In this document: one piece after another, positions 34,283 through 43,412 of the stretch | Numbering within the stretch: the stretch's first letter is position 1 | How the letters are laid out: every line of letters starts with the position of its first letter | Assembly (NCBI RefSeq): GCF_005871085.1 | Contig: NZ_VAUP01000037.1 | Span: 1-64,000, forward strand | Direction: 5' to 3' | DNA length: 64,000 bases | Source: Xanthobacter autotrophicus | GTDB taxonomy: Bacteria > Pseudomonadota > Alphaproteobacteria > Rhizobiales > Xanthobacteraceae | Made by a program: the position numbers and the translations under genes | Notes under the pieces: generated by a model | The model's input: only the letters and a program-made list of their open reading frames with translations | Databases searched by the model: none | Told to the model about the DNA's origin: nothing

Positions 34283-35167
34283 ATGGACGGCGAATCAGAT
34301 CTTTCCGACGTCGAGGTGCGGGCGCCTTCTGCCGAAGTCTGGCGGGGCCGCCGGGTCCATTGGCAGGACCGCGCCACTTGGTTCGGCGCGTTGGAAACGT
34401 GGCTTGAAAGGGAGTGGCGATCGGGCGGCAAGGCCCGTCTCCAAAAGCGAAAGCTCGATCTCTGCTGGGACGACAGCGATTGGCTGGTCGCTCTCGATCG
34501 CCATGTACAGCCGAGCATAGAGACTTTGATTGAGGAGTTGGCGGATGATCTGGCGAATGCGAAGCTACGGACCTTCCATGGCTGCCGCGTGCCGGACGCT
34601 GGCGTCTTCCATCGAGAGGGATTGCGGCGCAACGAGCCGGCGGAGCTCGAAGCGCTGGCGCGCCGGTTGGTGGCCGAGGATGACGACCTGGCATGGATGC
34701 GACCGAAGATCGAGGGGATAATCGCCGGGTTCGAAGACCGGGAGCGCGACACCGGACGGCTCTATGTCTGTGCCGATGAGCGGCCGCAGCTCGACCGCAG
34801 CGGCCAATACCTCCTATTTGGTAGCGAGTGGCTTCAGTGCCTGCTCGGCAGGGGCGCTCACCGCGCGTTAAAGAGGTACGGGACGCCGACCGTGGTGGAA
34901 GTCGACCTACCTTTCGACTGGGCCTCGAAGGGAACGCGTCGAGAGTTCGCGCGGCATCTGCTGCAGGAGTGGACCCGGGTTTTCGTGAAGGGGGAGACCT
35001 TCTCGCCGGCCCTCGATTTCTCGGTGATCCTGCTACGGGACATTCCTGCCGAGATGGTGGTCGGACACTCGCATCCCAGGGTGCTGAAGAACCCCTTCAT
35101 GCAGTACCGCACGGAACGAACCGCCAATCCAACATGTCCGCACTGCGTGGGTAGCGCCAAGGCATAG
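34283..35167 (+). CDS. Conserved-looking protein of unknown function
   Basis: A 294-residue protein I cannot assign. It has a charged N-terminal half with EDDDLAWMRPKIEGIIAGFE, then LYVCADERPQLDRSGQYLLF and GSEWLQCLLG, then TPTVVEVDLPFDW and a C-terminal CPHC. The middle reads like a small fold that recognises a toxin-like or ADP-ribosyl-type surface, but no catalytic motif is certain. Codon use and absence of a long competing frame support coding. It stands alone between the IS3 element and mucR, at the right edge of the defence cargo. Confidence 0.6.
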   Translation: MDGESDLSDVEVRAPSAEVWRGRRVHWQDRATWFGALETWLEREWRSGGKARLQKRKLDLCWDDSDWLVALDRHVQPSIETLIEELADDLANAKLRTFHGCRVPDAGVFHREGLRRNEPAELEALARRLVAEDDDLAWMRPKIEGIIAGFEDRERDTGRLYVCADERPQLDRSGQYLLFGSEWLQCLLGRGAHRALKRYGTPTVVEVDLPFDWASKGTRREFARHLLQEWTRVFVKGETFSPALDFSVILLRDIPAEMVVGHSHPRVLKNPFMQYRTERTANPTCPHCVGSAKA

Positions 35168-35383
35168 GGGACGACCCTCCCCTGGGCCGACCGAGCCAGG
35201 ACAGCCGGCGAGGTGACCAAACAACGGGCCGGTTATTTCCGAGCTCTGACAACTTACGAACTTAACGGCGCGGATGTCCGCTCCCGGCGCTGAAGCCAAT
35301 GACCGCTCCTGGCGCAATTTTCGTGTTGAGCCCCGCGCATCTATGCGAGTCCGGGGAGGCCGTCGAGCCTCTTCCGCGGGCGA

Positions 35384-35851
35384 TCAGGCCGCAGGAGCCT
35401 TGCGCCGTCCCAGAGCCTTCTTGACCGGTGCCGGAGCTTTCTTTCGTATCTGGCCGAGGCCAGAAGCCTTCGCCAGCTCCGAGCGGGCGGCGGCATAGCC
35501 CGGGGCAACCATGGGATAGTCCCGCGGCAGGCCCCATTTTTCCCGATACGCCTCGGGCGTCAGGTCGTAGGCGGTGCGCAGGTGGCGCTTCAGCGACTTG
35601 AACTTCCTGCCATCCTCGAGGCAGATGATGAAGTCGGCCGTCACCGATCGCTTGACGGGCACCGCCGGCTTCAGATCTTCGATCGGTTCCGCGACAGGCG
35701 CCGCGAGCCTGCCCAGGGCGGCATGCACGCTCTGGATCAAGGCCGGCAGTTCGGCTGTCGCAACGGTGTTATGGCCCACGAAAGCGGCCACGATATCCGC
35801 GACGAGATCGAGATGATCAGTGTCGTTATTCTCGGTCGAAATCTCGGTCAC
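35384..35851 (-). CDS. mucR: MucR/Ros family transcriptional regulator
   Basis: I start at GTG 35851, with GAGG about eight bases upstream. The 155-residue product has the MucR N-terminal part (LDLVADIVAAFVGHNTVATA, ELPALIQSVHAALG) and a zinc-finger-like domain FIICLEDGRKFKSLKRHLRT followed by YDLTPEAYREKWGLPRDYPM and a basic Ala/Lys tail. The second Cys of the usual finger is replaced, as is common in MucR proteins. MucR regulators are characteristic of alphaproteobacteria. It may link element genes to host control. Confidence 0.9.
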   Translation of the reverse strand: MTEISTENNDTDHLDLVADIVAAFVGHNTVATAELPALIQSVHAALGRLAAPVAEPIEDLKPAVPVKRSVTADFIICLEDGRKFKSLKRHLRTAYDLTPEAYREKWGLPRDYPMVAPGYAAARSELAKASGLGQIRKKAPAPVKKALGRRKAPAA

Positions 35852-36210
35852 GGCGCGCCTCGCAAGCAACAAGCAGTGTTGGTTGAACCGCACTTTTCAC
35901 CAGCCTGCAAGATGCTTTGCCAGCTCCCATGCGGTTTTGGATCTGCAATCACCGCCAAATTCAAATGAGCGCAGAAGGACCGCTGGATGGTTCTCGCGCT
36001 CCCACGGGCTGGCGCTGATTGGCACCCTTCCGTCCAACAGCAACATCGTCGGTTCCGCCTTGATCGGTATCTTCGCTGATAGACGGCGTCTCTGTTGGCA
36101 CAATCCCGCCGTCCTCCTGTCTTTGCACGCTACGGCCCTACGACGACCGAAACCTGTTGCTCCGACCTGATTCCAGGCTCTCTTAATCATCCCCGATCCG
36201 GGGATCGCAG
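35852..36210. other. Intergenic region between mucR and trbB
   Basis: About 360 bp holding the mucR promoter (minus) and the presumed trb promoter (plus). No gene is supported. A hairpin, ATCCCCG-ATC-CGGGGAT at 36189-36205, lies directly before the trbB start region. Confidence 0.55.
36189..36205 (+). promoter_or_regulatory. Hairpin covering the trbB ribosome site
   Basis: A perfect 7-bp stem with a 3-nt loop; its right arm CGGGGAT is the Shine-Dalgarno for the GTG start at 36211. It could hold down translation of the first trb gene, or be part of an operator. Confidence 0.4.
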
Positions 36211-37224
36211 GTGGCGTCCCCTCTCGATGCGGGGGACGGGATGGGGACCACTCACCACACTTCCGAGGCGACGCAACGCGGCGCGCGCATGCTACGCACC
36301 GCCCTCGGTCCAGCCATCGCCCACTTCATGGAAGACGCCTCCGTCGTCGAGGTCATGCTCAATCCCGACGGGCGCCTGTGGGTCGACCGGCTGGCCGGGG
36401 GCCTCGCCGATACGGGGGAACGGCTCTCGTTCGCCGATGGCGAGCGCATCGTCCGCCTCGTCGCCCACCATGTGGGTGCTGAGGTCCATCCGGGCGCACC
36501 GCGCGTCTCCGCCGAGCTGCCGGAGACCGGGGAGCGGTTCGAGGGTCTCCTCCCACCCATCACGACCGGCCCCGCCTTCGCCATCCGCAAACCCGCCTCC
36601 AGCGTGTTCAGCCTCGACGACTATGTCGCGGCCGGGATTATGTCGGCCGATCAGGCTGAGGCCTTGCGCCTCGCCGTCGCCGAGCGCCGCAACATCCTTG
36701 TCGCCGGCGGAACGAGCACGGGCAAGACCACGCTGACCAATGCGCTCCTCGCCGAGGTCGCCAAGACCTCCGACCGCGTGGTGCTGATCGAGGACACCCG
36801 CGAGCTGCAATGCCTGACGCCCAACCTGGTCGCGCTGCGCACCAAGGATGGCGTCGCCACACTCTCCGACCTCGTGCGCTCGTCCCTGCGGCTGCGCCCC
36901 GACCGCGTTCCCATTGGGGAGGTGCGCGGCAGCGAGGCGCTCGATCTCGTCAAATGCTGGGGCACGGGCCACCCCGGCGGCATCGGCACCATCCACGCCG
37001 GCAGCGCCATCGGCGCCCTGCGCCGCCTCGAGCAACTGATCCAGGAGGCCGTGGTCACGGTCCCCCGCGCCCTCATCGCCGAGACCATCGACCTTGTCGC
37101 CGTGCTTTCCGGCCGCGGCTCGGCGCGCCGGCTCACCGAGCTCGCCCGCGTCGAGGGGCTCGGGCCGACCGGCGACTACCTCGTCATCCCCGTCGAAGCC
37201 TCCCAGCAAACCGGAGAACCCTGA
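36211..37224 (+). CDS. trbB: TrbB, conjugal transfer ATPase
   Basis: A 337-residue VirB11-type ATPase: Walker [10 protein letters not shown] (166-174), an Asp box [13 protein letters not shown], and [20 protein letters not shown]. It powers assembly and substrate transfer of the type IV secretion channel. I take GTG 36211 (GGGGAT six bases before); ATG 36241 with GGGGGA before it is a real alternative that shortens the protein by ten residues. It is the first gene of an unbroken trb operon; the next gene begins inside its stop codon. Confidence 0.92.
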   Translation: MASPLDAGDGMGTTHHTSEATQRGARMLRTALGPAIAHFMEDASVVEVMLNPDGRLWVDRLAGGLADTGERLSFADGERIVRLVAHHVGAEVHPGAPRVSAELPETGERFEGLLPPITTGPAFAIRKPASSVFSLDDYVAAGIMSADQAEALRLAVAERRNILVAGGTSTGKTTLTNALLAEVAKTSDRVVLIEDTRELQCLTPNLVALRTKDGVATLSDLVRSSLRLRPDRVPIGEVRGSEALDLVKCWGTGHPGGIGTIHAGSAIGALRRLEQLIQEAVVTVPRALIAETIDLVAVLSGRGSARRLTELARVEGLGPTGDYLVIPVEASQQTGEP

Positions 37225-37556
37225 TGATCCAGCGTGCCCGCCGCCTTCGCCGCTACATCGGTCCCGCCACCTTTGCCCTTCTGGCCGACACCATGCTGGC
37301 ACCCTCCGCCCGCGCCTCGGGCTCCTCGATGCCGTGGGAGCAACCGCTCCAGCAGATCCTGACCTCCGTCGAAGGCCCCGTCGCCAAGATCATCGCGGTG
37401 ATCATCATCATCACGACCGGACTCACCCTGGCATTCGGCGATACAAGCGGCGGCTTCCGGAGGCTCATCCAGATCGTCTTCGGCCTGTCGATCGCCTTCG
37501 CCGCCAGCTCCTTCTTCCTGTCCTTCTTCTCGTTCGGCGGCGGGGTCACCATCTGA
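37224..37556 (+). CDS. trbC: TrbC, pilin precursor
   Basis: A 110-residue VirB2/TrbC-type pilin. ATG 37224 overlaps the trbB stop. A basic N-terminus and long leader (to about residue 32, around SARASG) precede two hydrophobic helices (KIIAVIIIITTGLTLAFG and IVFGLSIAFAASSFFLSFF). TraF at 6176 is the expected processing peptidase. Confidence 0.9.
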   Translation: MIQRARRLRRYIGPATFALLADTMLAPSARASGSSMPWEQPLQQILTSVEGPVAKIIAVIIIITTGLTLAFGDTSGGFRRLIQIVFGLSIAFAASSFFLSFFSFGGGVTI

Positions 37557-37837
37557 TGAGCCCGCTGGCCGATCCCTCCGCTGAGTTGTCGGGCTTTTCC
37601 GTCCCGGTCCACCGGGCCCTGACCGAGCCCATCCTGCTCGGCGGCGCCCCGCGCGCCATCGCCATCCTCAACGGCACGCTGGCGGCGGCGCTGGGCCTTG
37701 GCCTGCGCCTCTGGCTGGTCGGCCTCGCGATCGGCGCGATCGGTCACCTCGCGGCGGTGTGGGCCGCGCGGCGCGATCCGATGTTCGTCGAGGTCACCCG
37801 GCGCCACCTGCGCATCTCCAGCCATCTTTCGGTGTGA
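37556..37837 (+). CDS. trbD: TrbD, VirB3-like membrane protein
   Basis: A 93-residue inner-membrane protein starting in the trbC stop. It has the TrbD/VirB3 opening VPVHRALTEPILLGGAPRAI followed by two membrane segments and the cytoplasmic end RDPMFVEVTRRHLRISSHL. It works with TrbE in pilus biogenesis. Confidence 0.9.
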   Translation: MSPLADPSAELSGFSVPVHRALTEPILLGGAPRAIAILNGTLAAALGLGLRLWLVGLAIGAIGHLAAVWAARRDPMFVEVTRRHLRISSHLSV

Positions 37838-37846
37838 GCGCCCACC

Positions 37847-40297
37847 ATGATGAACCTTGCCGAATATCGCCGCACCGCCGCGCACCTCGCCAACTACCTG
37901 CCCTGGGCGGCGCTGGTGGGCGAGGGTGTCGTTCTCAACAAGGACGGCAGCTTCCAGAGATCGGCGCGGTTCAGGGGCCCCGACCTCGACAGCGCGGTGC
38001 CCGCCGAGCTCATCGTCTTCGCGGGCCGCCTCAACAATGCCTTCCGGCGCCTGGGCTCCGGCTGGGCGATCTTCGTCGAGGCGCAGCGCCATCCCGCCGG
38101 CCGCTATCCCTCGAGCCTGTTCACGGACGCCGCGGCCGCCCTCGTGGACGCCGAGCGCAAGGCGGATTTCGAAGAGGCGGGGCGGCATTTCGAAACGAGC
38201 TATTATCTCACCTTCGCCTTCCTGCCGCCGGCGGACGACGCCGCGCGCACCGAGAGCTGGCTCTATGAGGGCCGCCATCAAGTCGGCGTCGATCCGCACG
38301 ATGTCCTGCGGTCCTTCATCGACCGGACCGACCGGGTCCTCCAGCTTCTTGAAGGCACCATGCCGGAGTGCCGCTGGCTCGACGATGCCGAGACCCTGAC
38401 CTACCTGCATTCGTGCGTCTCGACCAGGCGCCATAGGGTCCGGGTGCCCGAGACGCCCATGTATCTCGATGCGCTCCTGGCGGACGAGCCGCTCACCGGC
38501 GGGCTCGCGCCCATGCTCGGCAAGGCGCACCTGCGCATCCTCACCATTGTCGGCTTTCCAAGCGCCACCACGCCGGGGATCCTCGACGAGCTCAACCAGC
38601 TTGCCTTCCCTTACCGATGGTCGACGCGGGCGATCCTGCTCGACAAGACCGACGCGACCCGGTTGCTGACCAAGATCCGGCGGCAATGGTTCGCCAAGCG
38701 CAAGAGCATCGCAGCGATCCTGAAGGAGGTCCTCACCAACGAGGCCTCCGTCCTCGTCGACAGCGACGCCGACAACAAGGCGGCAGACGCGGACCTCGCG
38801 CTGCAGGAGCTCGGCGCGGATATCGCTGGCATCGCCTTCGTCACCGCGACCGTGACGGTCTGGGACGAGGATCCTCGTGCCGCCGACGAGAAGATCCGCG
38901 CCGTGGAGAAAATCCTCCAGGGCCGTGACTTCACCGCCATCACCGAGACCGTCAATGCGGTCGACGCCTGGCTCGGCACCTTGCCCGGACACCTCTACGG
39001 CAATGTCCGTCAGCCGCCGGTGTCGACCCTCAATCTCGCCCACATGATCCCCCTCAGCGCCGTGTGGGCGGGGACGGGACGGGACGAGCACTTCGGCGCT
39101 CCCCCCTTGCTCTACGGCAAGGCCGCAGGCTCGACCCCGTTCCGGTTTTCCCTTCATGTGGGAGACGTGGGTCACACGCTGGTGATCGGCCCGACGGGCA
39201 GCGGCAAGTCGGTGCTGCTGGCGCTGCTCGCCCTGCAGTTCCGCCGTTACGCGCAGGCCCAGGTCTTCGCCTTCGACTTCGGCGGCTCGATCCGGGCCGC
39301 GGCGCTGGCCATGCGCGGCAACTGGCATGACCTCGGCGGCCGCCTGACGGACGGCTCGACCCTGTCCGTCTCTCTGCAGCCGCTCGCCCGTATCGAAGAC
39401 GTGCCCGAGCGCGCCTGGGCGGCCGACTGGGTGGTGTCGATCCTGATGCGCGAGAACATCGAGATCACCCCCGACGTCAAGGAGCACCTGTGGTCGGCCC
39501 TCACTTCCCTCGCCTCGGCGCCGGCCCACGAAAGGACACTCACGGGACTGACCGTCCTCCTTCAGTCCAACCCGCTCAAGCAGGCCCTGCAGCCCTATTG
39601 CGTCGGGGGTCCCTACGGTCGGCTGCTGGATGCCGAGAGCGAGGAGCTCGGCGATGCCGCGGTCCAGGTCTACGAGACCGAAGGCCTCATCGAGACCGGC
39701 GCCGCGGCGCCGGTGCTTTCCTGTCTCTTTCACCGCATCACCCACCGCCTTGATGGTCGGCCGACCCTGATCATGGTGGACGAGGGCTGGCTGGCGCTGA
39801 GCGATCCGGGCTTCTCCGGGCAGCTCACCGAATGGCTGATCACGCTGCGCAAGAAGAATGCGAGCGTGATCTTCGCCACCCAGTCCCTGGCCCAGATCGA
39901 GAAGAGCCGGATCGCGGCGGAGATCATCGACAGCTGCCACACCCGGCTCCTGCTGCCCAACGACCGCGCCATCGAGCCGCAGATCGCCGCCATCTACCGT
40001 CGCTTCGGGCTGAACGACCGGCAGATTGAGCTCATCGCAAGGGCGACCCCGAAGCGGGACTATTACTACCAGTCGCGGCGCGGCAATCGCCTGTTCGAGC
40101 TCGGCCTGTCCGAGATCGCCCTCGCTTTGTGCGCGGCCTCCTCGAAATCCGACCAGGCCCTGATCGCCGAGGTCGAGGCGCGGGCCGAGCCGGGTCGCTT
40201 CATCGAGGAATGGCTCGCCGCCCGCGGCCTCGCCTGGGCCGCCGATCTCATCCCCGATCTCGTCAACCTCGACCCCGACACGGAGATGCGCCCATGA
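37847..40297 (+). CDS. trbE: TrbE, VirB4-type ATPase
   Basis: An 816-residue VirB4-family ATPase. It opens MNLAEYRRTAAHLANYLPWA, has a CagE/TrbE middle domain, Walker A GPTGSGKS near residue 450, a Walker B region TLIMVDEGWLALSD, and ASVIFATQSLAQIEKS. It energises channel assembly and substrate passage. The length is normal for TrbE. It ends in a 4-bp overlap with trbJ. A long open frame on the opposite strand (37253-39940) is a composition shadow. Confidence 0.95.
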   Translation: MMNLAEYRRTAAHLANYLPWAALVGEGVVLNKDGSFQRSARFRGPDLDSAVPAELIVFAGRLNNAFRRLGSGWAIFVEAQRHPAGRYPSSLFTDAAAALVDAERKADFEEAGRHFETSYYLTFAFLPPADDAARTESWLYEGRHQVGVDPHDVLRSFIDRTDRVLQLLEGTMPECRWLDDAETLTYLHSCVSTRRHRVRVPETPMYLDALLADEPLTGGLAPMLGKAHLRILTIVGFPSATTPGILDELNQLAFPYRWSTRAILLDKTDATRLLTKIRRQWFAKRKSIAAILKEVLTNEASVLVDSDADNKAADADLALQELGADIAGIAFVTATVTVWDEDPRAADEKIRAVEKILQGRDFTAITETVNAVDAWLGTLPGHLYGNVRQPPVSTLNLAHMIPLSAVWAGTGRDEHFGAPPLLYGKAAGSTPFRFSLHVGDVGHTLVIGPTGSGKSVLLALLALQFRRYAQAQVFAFDFGGSIRAAALAMRGNWHDLGGRLTDGSTLSVSLQPLARIEDVPERAWAADWVVSILMRENIEITPDVKEHLWSALTSLASAPAHERTLTGLTVLLQSNPLKQALQPYCVGGPYGRLLDAESEELGDAAVQVYETEGLIETGAAAPVLSCLFHRITHRLDGRPTLIMVDEGWLALSDPGFSGQLTEWLITLRKKNASVIFATQSLAQIEKSRIAAEIIDSCHTRLLLPNDRAIEPQIAAIYRRFGLNDRQIELIARATPKRDYYYQSRRGNRLFELGLSEIALALCAASSKSDQALIAEVEARAEPGRFIEEWLAARGLAWAADLIPDLVNLDPDTEMRP

Positions 40298-41058
40298 GCC
40301 ATCCTTCCAACTCTCCGTCGCGCGCCCTGTACCTTGTGGCCGTGCTTCTCTCCGGCGCCACGGCCCTTGCCCCGGCGCTGACGGTGCCCGCCGCGGCGCA
40401 GTACGTGGTGTATGACCCCAGCAACTACGCGCAGAACCTGCTTCAGGCGGCGCGCGCCCTCCAGCAGATCCAGAACCAGATCACCAGCCTGCAGAACCAG
40501 GCGCAGATGCTGCTCAACCAGGCGCGCAACCTCGCGAGCCTGCCGTTCTCCGCGCTCCAGCAGCTCCAGCAGTCGGTCCAGCGAACCCAGCAGTTGCTCA
40601 ACCAGGCGCAGCGGATCGCCTATGACGTCCAGACCGTCGACCGGGCGTTCCAGACCAGCTACGGCAATGCCGCGCTGACCGCTTCCGACCAGCAGCTCGT
40701 CGCCCAGGCCAAGGAGCGCTGGCAGAACACCGTGGCCGGCCTGCAGGATGCCATGCGCGTCCAGGCCGGCGTCGTCGGCAACATCGACAGCAACCGGACC
40801 CAGATGTCGGCGCTCGTCGGCCAGAGCCAGGGCGCGACCGGCGCCTTGCAGGCGGCCCAGGCCGGCAACCAGCTCCTCGCGCTCCAGGCCCAGCAGCTCA
40901 CCGACCTCACGGCCCTCCTTGCCGCCAACGGGCGCGCCCAGGCCCTGAGCGAGGCCGAGCGCGCCGCCGCGGCCGACCAGGGCCGCGAGCAGCGCCGGCG
41001 CTTCCTCGCGCCGGGCACGGGTTACCAGCCCGGCAATGCCCGCATGTTCAACAACTGA
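40294..41058 (+). CDS. trbJ: TrbJ, VirB5-like protein
   Basis: A 254-residue periplasmic protein: signal peptide to about residue 36 (ALTVPAAAQ), then YVVYDPSNYAQNLLQAARAL and a long glutamine-rich coiled-coil (QQIQNQITSLQNQAQMLLNQ and following), typical of TrbJ. It is a minor pilus or adhesin component. It overlaps trbE by 4 bp and is followed by the small exclusion-type gene. Confidence 0.92.
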   Translation: MSHPSNSPSRALYLVAVLLSGATALAPALTVPAAAQYVVYDPSNYAQNLLQAARALQQIQNQITSLQNQAQMLLNQARNLASLPFSALQQLQQSVQRTQQLLNQAQRIAYDVQTVDRAFQTSYGNAALTASDQQLVAQAKERWQNTVAGLQDAMRVQAGVVGNIDSNRTQMSALVGQSQGATGALQAAQAGNQLLALQAQQLTDLTALLAANGRAQALSEAERAAAADQGREQRRRFLAPGTGYQPGNARMFNN

Positions 41059-41067
41059 GGACGGGCG

Positions 41068-41352
41068 ATGGACACCAGGATGTTCGCCCGCCTCGGCGCC
41101 GTAGTGTTCGTCGCTATCGCGATCACCGCCGCGGCGATCGAGATGACCCGGAAGGGGGAAGCGCCGGTGCCTCCCGCCACCGCGCGGCCCGGCGGGGCGG
41201 GGCTGGATCCGCTGCGTGAGGAGTTGCACCGCTGTGCCCTGCTCGGCGAGGCCGGCGGGCGTGATCCCGGCTGCCTCGCCGCCTGGGCGCGGAACCGCGC
41301 CCGCTTCCTGGCGCCGAAGCCAGGCACCTCATCGTCACAGGAGGCCCGCTGA
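41068..41352 (+). CDS. TrbK-alt, putative entry exclusion protein
   Basis: A 94-residue protein with one N-terminal membrane anchor (LGAVVFVAIAITAAAIEM) and a short periplasmic part with LDPLREELHRCALLGEAGGR, DPGCLAAWARNRARFLAP: the TrbK-alt pattern found between trbJ and trbL in alphaproteobacterial elements. By analogy with RP4 TrbK it may block redundant entry of the same element. It ends 1 bp before the trbL start. Confidence 0.85.
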   Translation: MDTRMFARLGAVVFVAIAITAAAIEMTRKGEAPVPPATARPGGAGLDPLREELHRCALLGEAGGRDPGCLAAWARNRARFLAPKPGTSSSQEAR

Positions 41353-41353
41353 C

Positions 41354-42721
41354 ATGGGTGGCACCGGCGTCATCGACCACTTCCTCGAGGTGTTCACCCG
41401 CTACATCGATTCCGGCTTCGGCCTGCTCGGCGGCGAGGTGGCGTTCATCGCCACGACCCTCATCGTCATCGATGTGACGCTGGCCGCCTTGTTCTGGAGC
41501 TGGGGCGCCGACGACGACCTCATCGCCCGCCTGGTCAAGAAGACGCTATTCGTCGGCGTCTTCGCCTATCTGATCTCCAACTGGAACAGCCTCGCCCGGA
41601 TCATCTTCGAGAGCTTCGCCGGCCTCGGCCTCAAGGCATCGGGAACGGGTTTCAGCACGGCCGACCTGCTGCGGCCCGGCAAGGTGGCGCAGACTGGCCT
41701 CGACGCCGCCCGCCCTCTCCTGGAATCCATTTCCGATTTGATGGGATGGATCTCCTTCTTCGAGAACTTCATCCAGATCGCCTGCATGCTGCTGGCCTGG
41801 GCGCTGGTGCTGCTCGCTTTCTTCATCCTCGCCGTCCAGCTGTTCGTGACGCTCATCGAGTTCAAGCTCACGACGCTCGCCGGCTTCGTCCTCATTCCCT
41901 TCGGCCTGTTCGGCAAGTCCGCCTTCATGGCCGAGCGCGTCCTCGGCAATGTCGTCTCCTCCGGAATCAAGCTGCTGGTGCTCGCGGTCATCATCGGCAT
42001 CGGCTCAACGCTTTTCTCCGAGTTCACCGCCGGTTTCGGCGGCGCGACGCCGACCATCGACCAGGCCATGGCCATCGTGCTCGCCGCCCTCTCGCTCCTC
42101 GGGTTGGGAGTCTTCGGCCCGGGCATCGCCAATGGCCTCGTGAGCGGCGGCCCACAGCTGAGCGCGGGCGCCGCGGTCGGAACCGGCCTTGCCGCTGGCG
42201 GGGCGCTGATGGCCGCCGGAGCGGCCGGCGGGATGGCCCTGCGCGGCGGCATGGCGGCGCTGTCGGGCACGGCCGCGGCCGCCCGTGGCGGCGCGGCGCT
42301 CGCCGGCGGCGCATCCACCGCCTTTAGCCTCGCGTCGGCAGGGCAGTCGGGTGCCTCTGGGGTCGCGTCCGGTCTTGGCGGTGTCGCTTCTGCCGGTGCA
42401 GAGGCCGCCGTCTCCCCGCTGCAGCGCGCGGTCTCCCGTGGCGGCGCGACGCTCCAGGCCAGCCATGCCTCCGGAGCCCGCGCCGCGTTCGAGGCGACCG
42501 GCGGCACCTGCACCATGAGGACGCTCGATAGTGGCGCCGAGGCGGCGGGTGGCAGTTCCTCCCCTGCCCCGGGCGCACAACGCGACGGACCGCCCGCCTG
42601 GGCGCGGCGCATGAAGCGCGCCCAGCACATGACCCACGGCATCCAGACCGCCGCGCACGCCGTCCGCTCCGGCGACGGCCACGGAGGCGGTCATTCCGTC
42701 AATCTCTCCGGGAACGAATGA
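41354..42721 (+). CDS. trbL: TrbL, VirB6-like membrane protein
   Basis: I start at ATG 41354. The 455-residue polytopic protein has several membrane spans between residues about 25 and 280 (for example ATTLIVIDVTLAALFW, LLAWALVLLAFFILAVQLF, LLVLAVIIGIGSTLF) and then a long Gly/Ala/Ser-rich cytoplasmic tail ending near HGIQTAAHAVRSGDGHGGGH. It forms the inner-membrane part of the channel. The tail is variable in this family. Confidence 0.92.
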   Translation: MGGTGVIDHFLEVFTRYIDSGFGLLGGEVAFIATTLIVIDVTLAALFWSWGADDDLIARLVKKTLFVGVFAYLISNWNSLARIIFESFAGLGLKASGTGFSTADLLRPGKVAQTGLDAARPLLESISDLMGWISFFENFIQIACMLLAWALVLLAFFILAVQLFVTLIEFKLTTLAGFVLIPFGLFGKSAFMAERVLGNVVSSGIKLLVLAVIIGIGSTLFSEFTAGFGGATPTIDQAMAIVLAALSLLGLGVFGPGIANGLVSGGPQLSAGAAVGTGLAAGGALMAAGAAGGMALRGGMAALSGTAAAARGGAALAGGASTAFSLASAGQSGASGVASGLGGVASAGAEAAVSPLQRAVSRGGATLQASHASGARAAFEATGGTCTMRTLDSGAEAAGGSSSPAPGAQRDGPPAWARRMKRAQHMTHGIQTAAHAVRSGDGHGGGHSVNLSGNE

Positions 42722-42722
42722 C

Positions 42723-43412
42723 ATGAGCGTCTTCAGGCGACCCTCCACCCACTACGGCATGTCCCCGCAACCGGAAACTCCGTACCAGCGGGCGGGCCAG
42801 GTGTGGGACGAGCGGATCGGCTCCGCCCGCGTCCAGGCGAAGAACTGGCGGCTCATGGCGTTCGGCTGCCTCGTCCTCTCGGGCGGCTTCGCCGCGGCTC
42901 TGGTGTGGCAGTCGGCGCGCGGCACCGTCGTGCCGTGGGTGGTTCAGGTCGACAAGCTCGGCCAGACACAGACTGTCGCCCCGGCCACGGCCGACTACCG
43001 GCCGACCGATCCGCAGATCGCCTGGCACCTCGCCCGTTTCATCGAGCAGGTGCGGAGCGTGCCGGCAGATCCGGTCATCGTCCGCGAGAACTGGCTGAGG
43101 GCCTACCAGTTCACCACCGACCGTGGGGCGCAGGCGCTCAACGACTACGCGCGGTCGAACGATCCCTTCGCCAAGGTGGGCAAACAGCAGGTCGCCGTCG
43201 ACGTCTCCAGCGTCATCCGCGCCTCGGGCGACTCCTTCCGTGTCGCCTGGAGCGAGCGTCGCTACCAGGACGGGGCGCTGGCCGACACCACGCGCTGGAC
43301 CGCCATCCTCACCATCGTGATGCAGGCCCCGCACGACGCCGAGAAGCTGCGCGCCAATCCGCTCGGCATCTATGTCAACGCCATCAGCTGGTCGCGGGAG
43401 CTCGCCCAATGA
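42723..43412 (+). CDS. trbF: TrbF, VirB8-like protein
   Basis: A 229-residue bitopic inner-membrane protein: PYQRAGQVWDERIGSARVQA, one membrane segment (LMAFGCLVLSGGFAAALVW) and a periplasmic VirB8-like domain with VPWVVQVDKLGQ and ENWLRAYQFTTDRG. It bridges inner and outer channel parts. It ends in a 4-bp overlap with trbG. Confidence 0.93.
   Translation: MSVFRRPSTHYGMSPQPETPYQRAGQVWDERIGSARVQAKNWRLMAFGCLVLSGGFAAALVWQSARGTVVPWVVQVDKLGQTQTVAPATADYRPTDPQIAWHLARFIEQVRSVPADPVIVRENWLRAYQFTTDRGAQALNDYARSNDPFAKVGKQQVAVDVSSVIRASGDSFRVAWSERRYQDGALADTTRWTAILTIVMQAPHDAEKLRANPLGIYVNAISWSRELAQ

Noticed and set aside
37253-39940. 895-codon open frame on the minus strand opposite trbC-trbE
   Set aside because: Same effect: Gly/Arg/Val-rich composition, no motif, and it lies fully over conserved trb genes.
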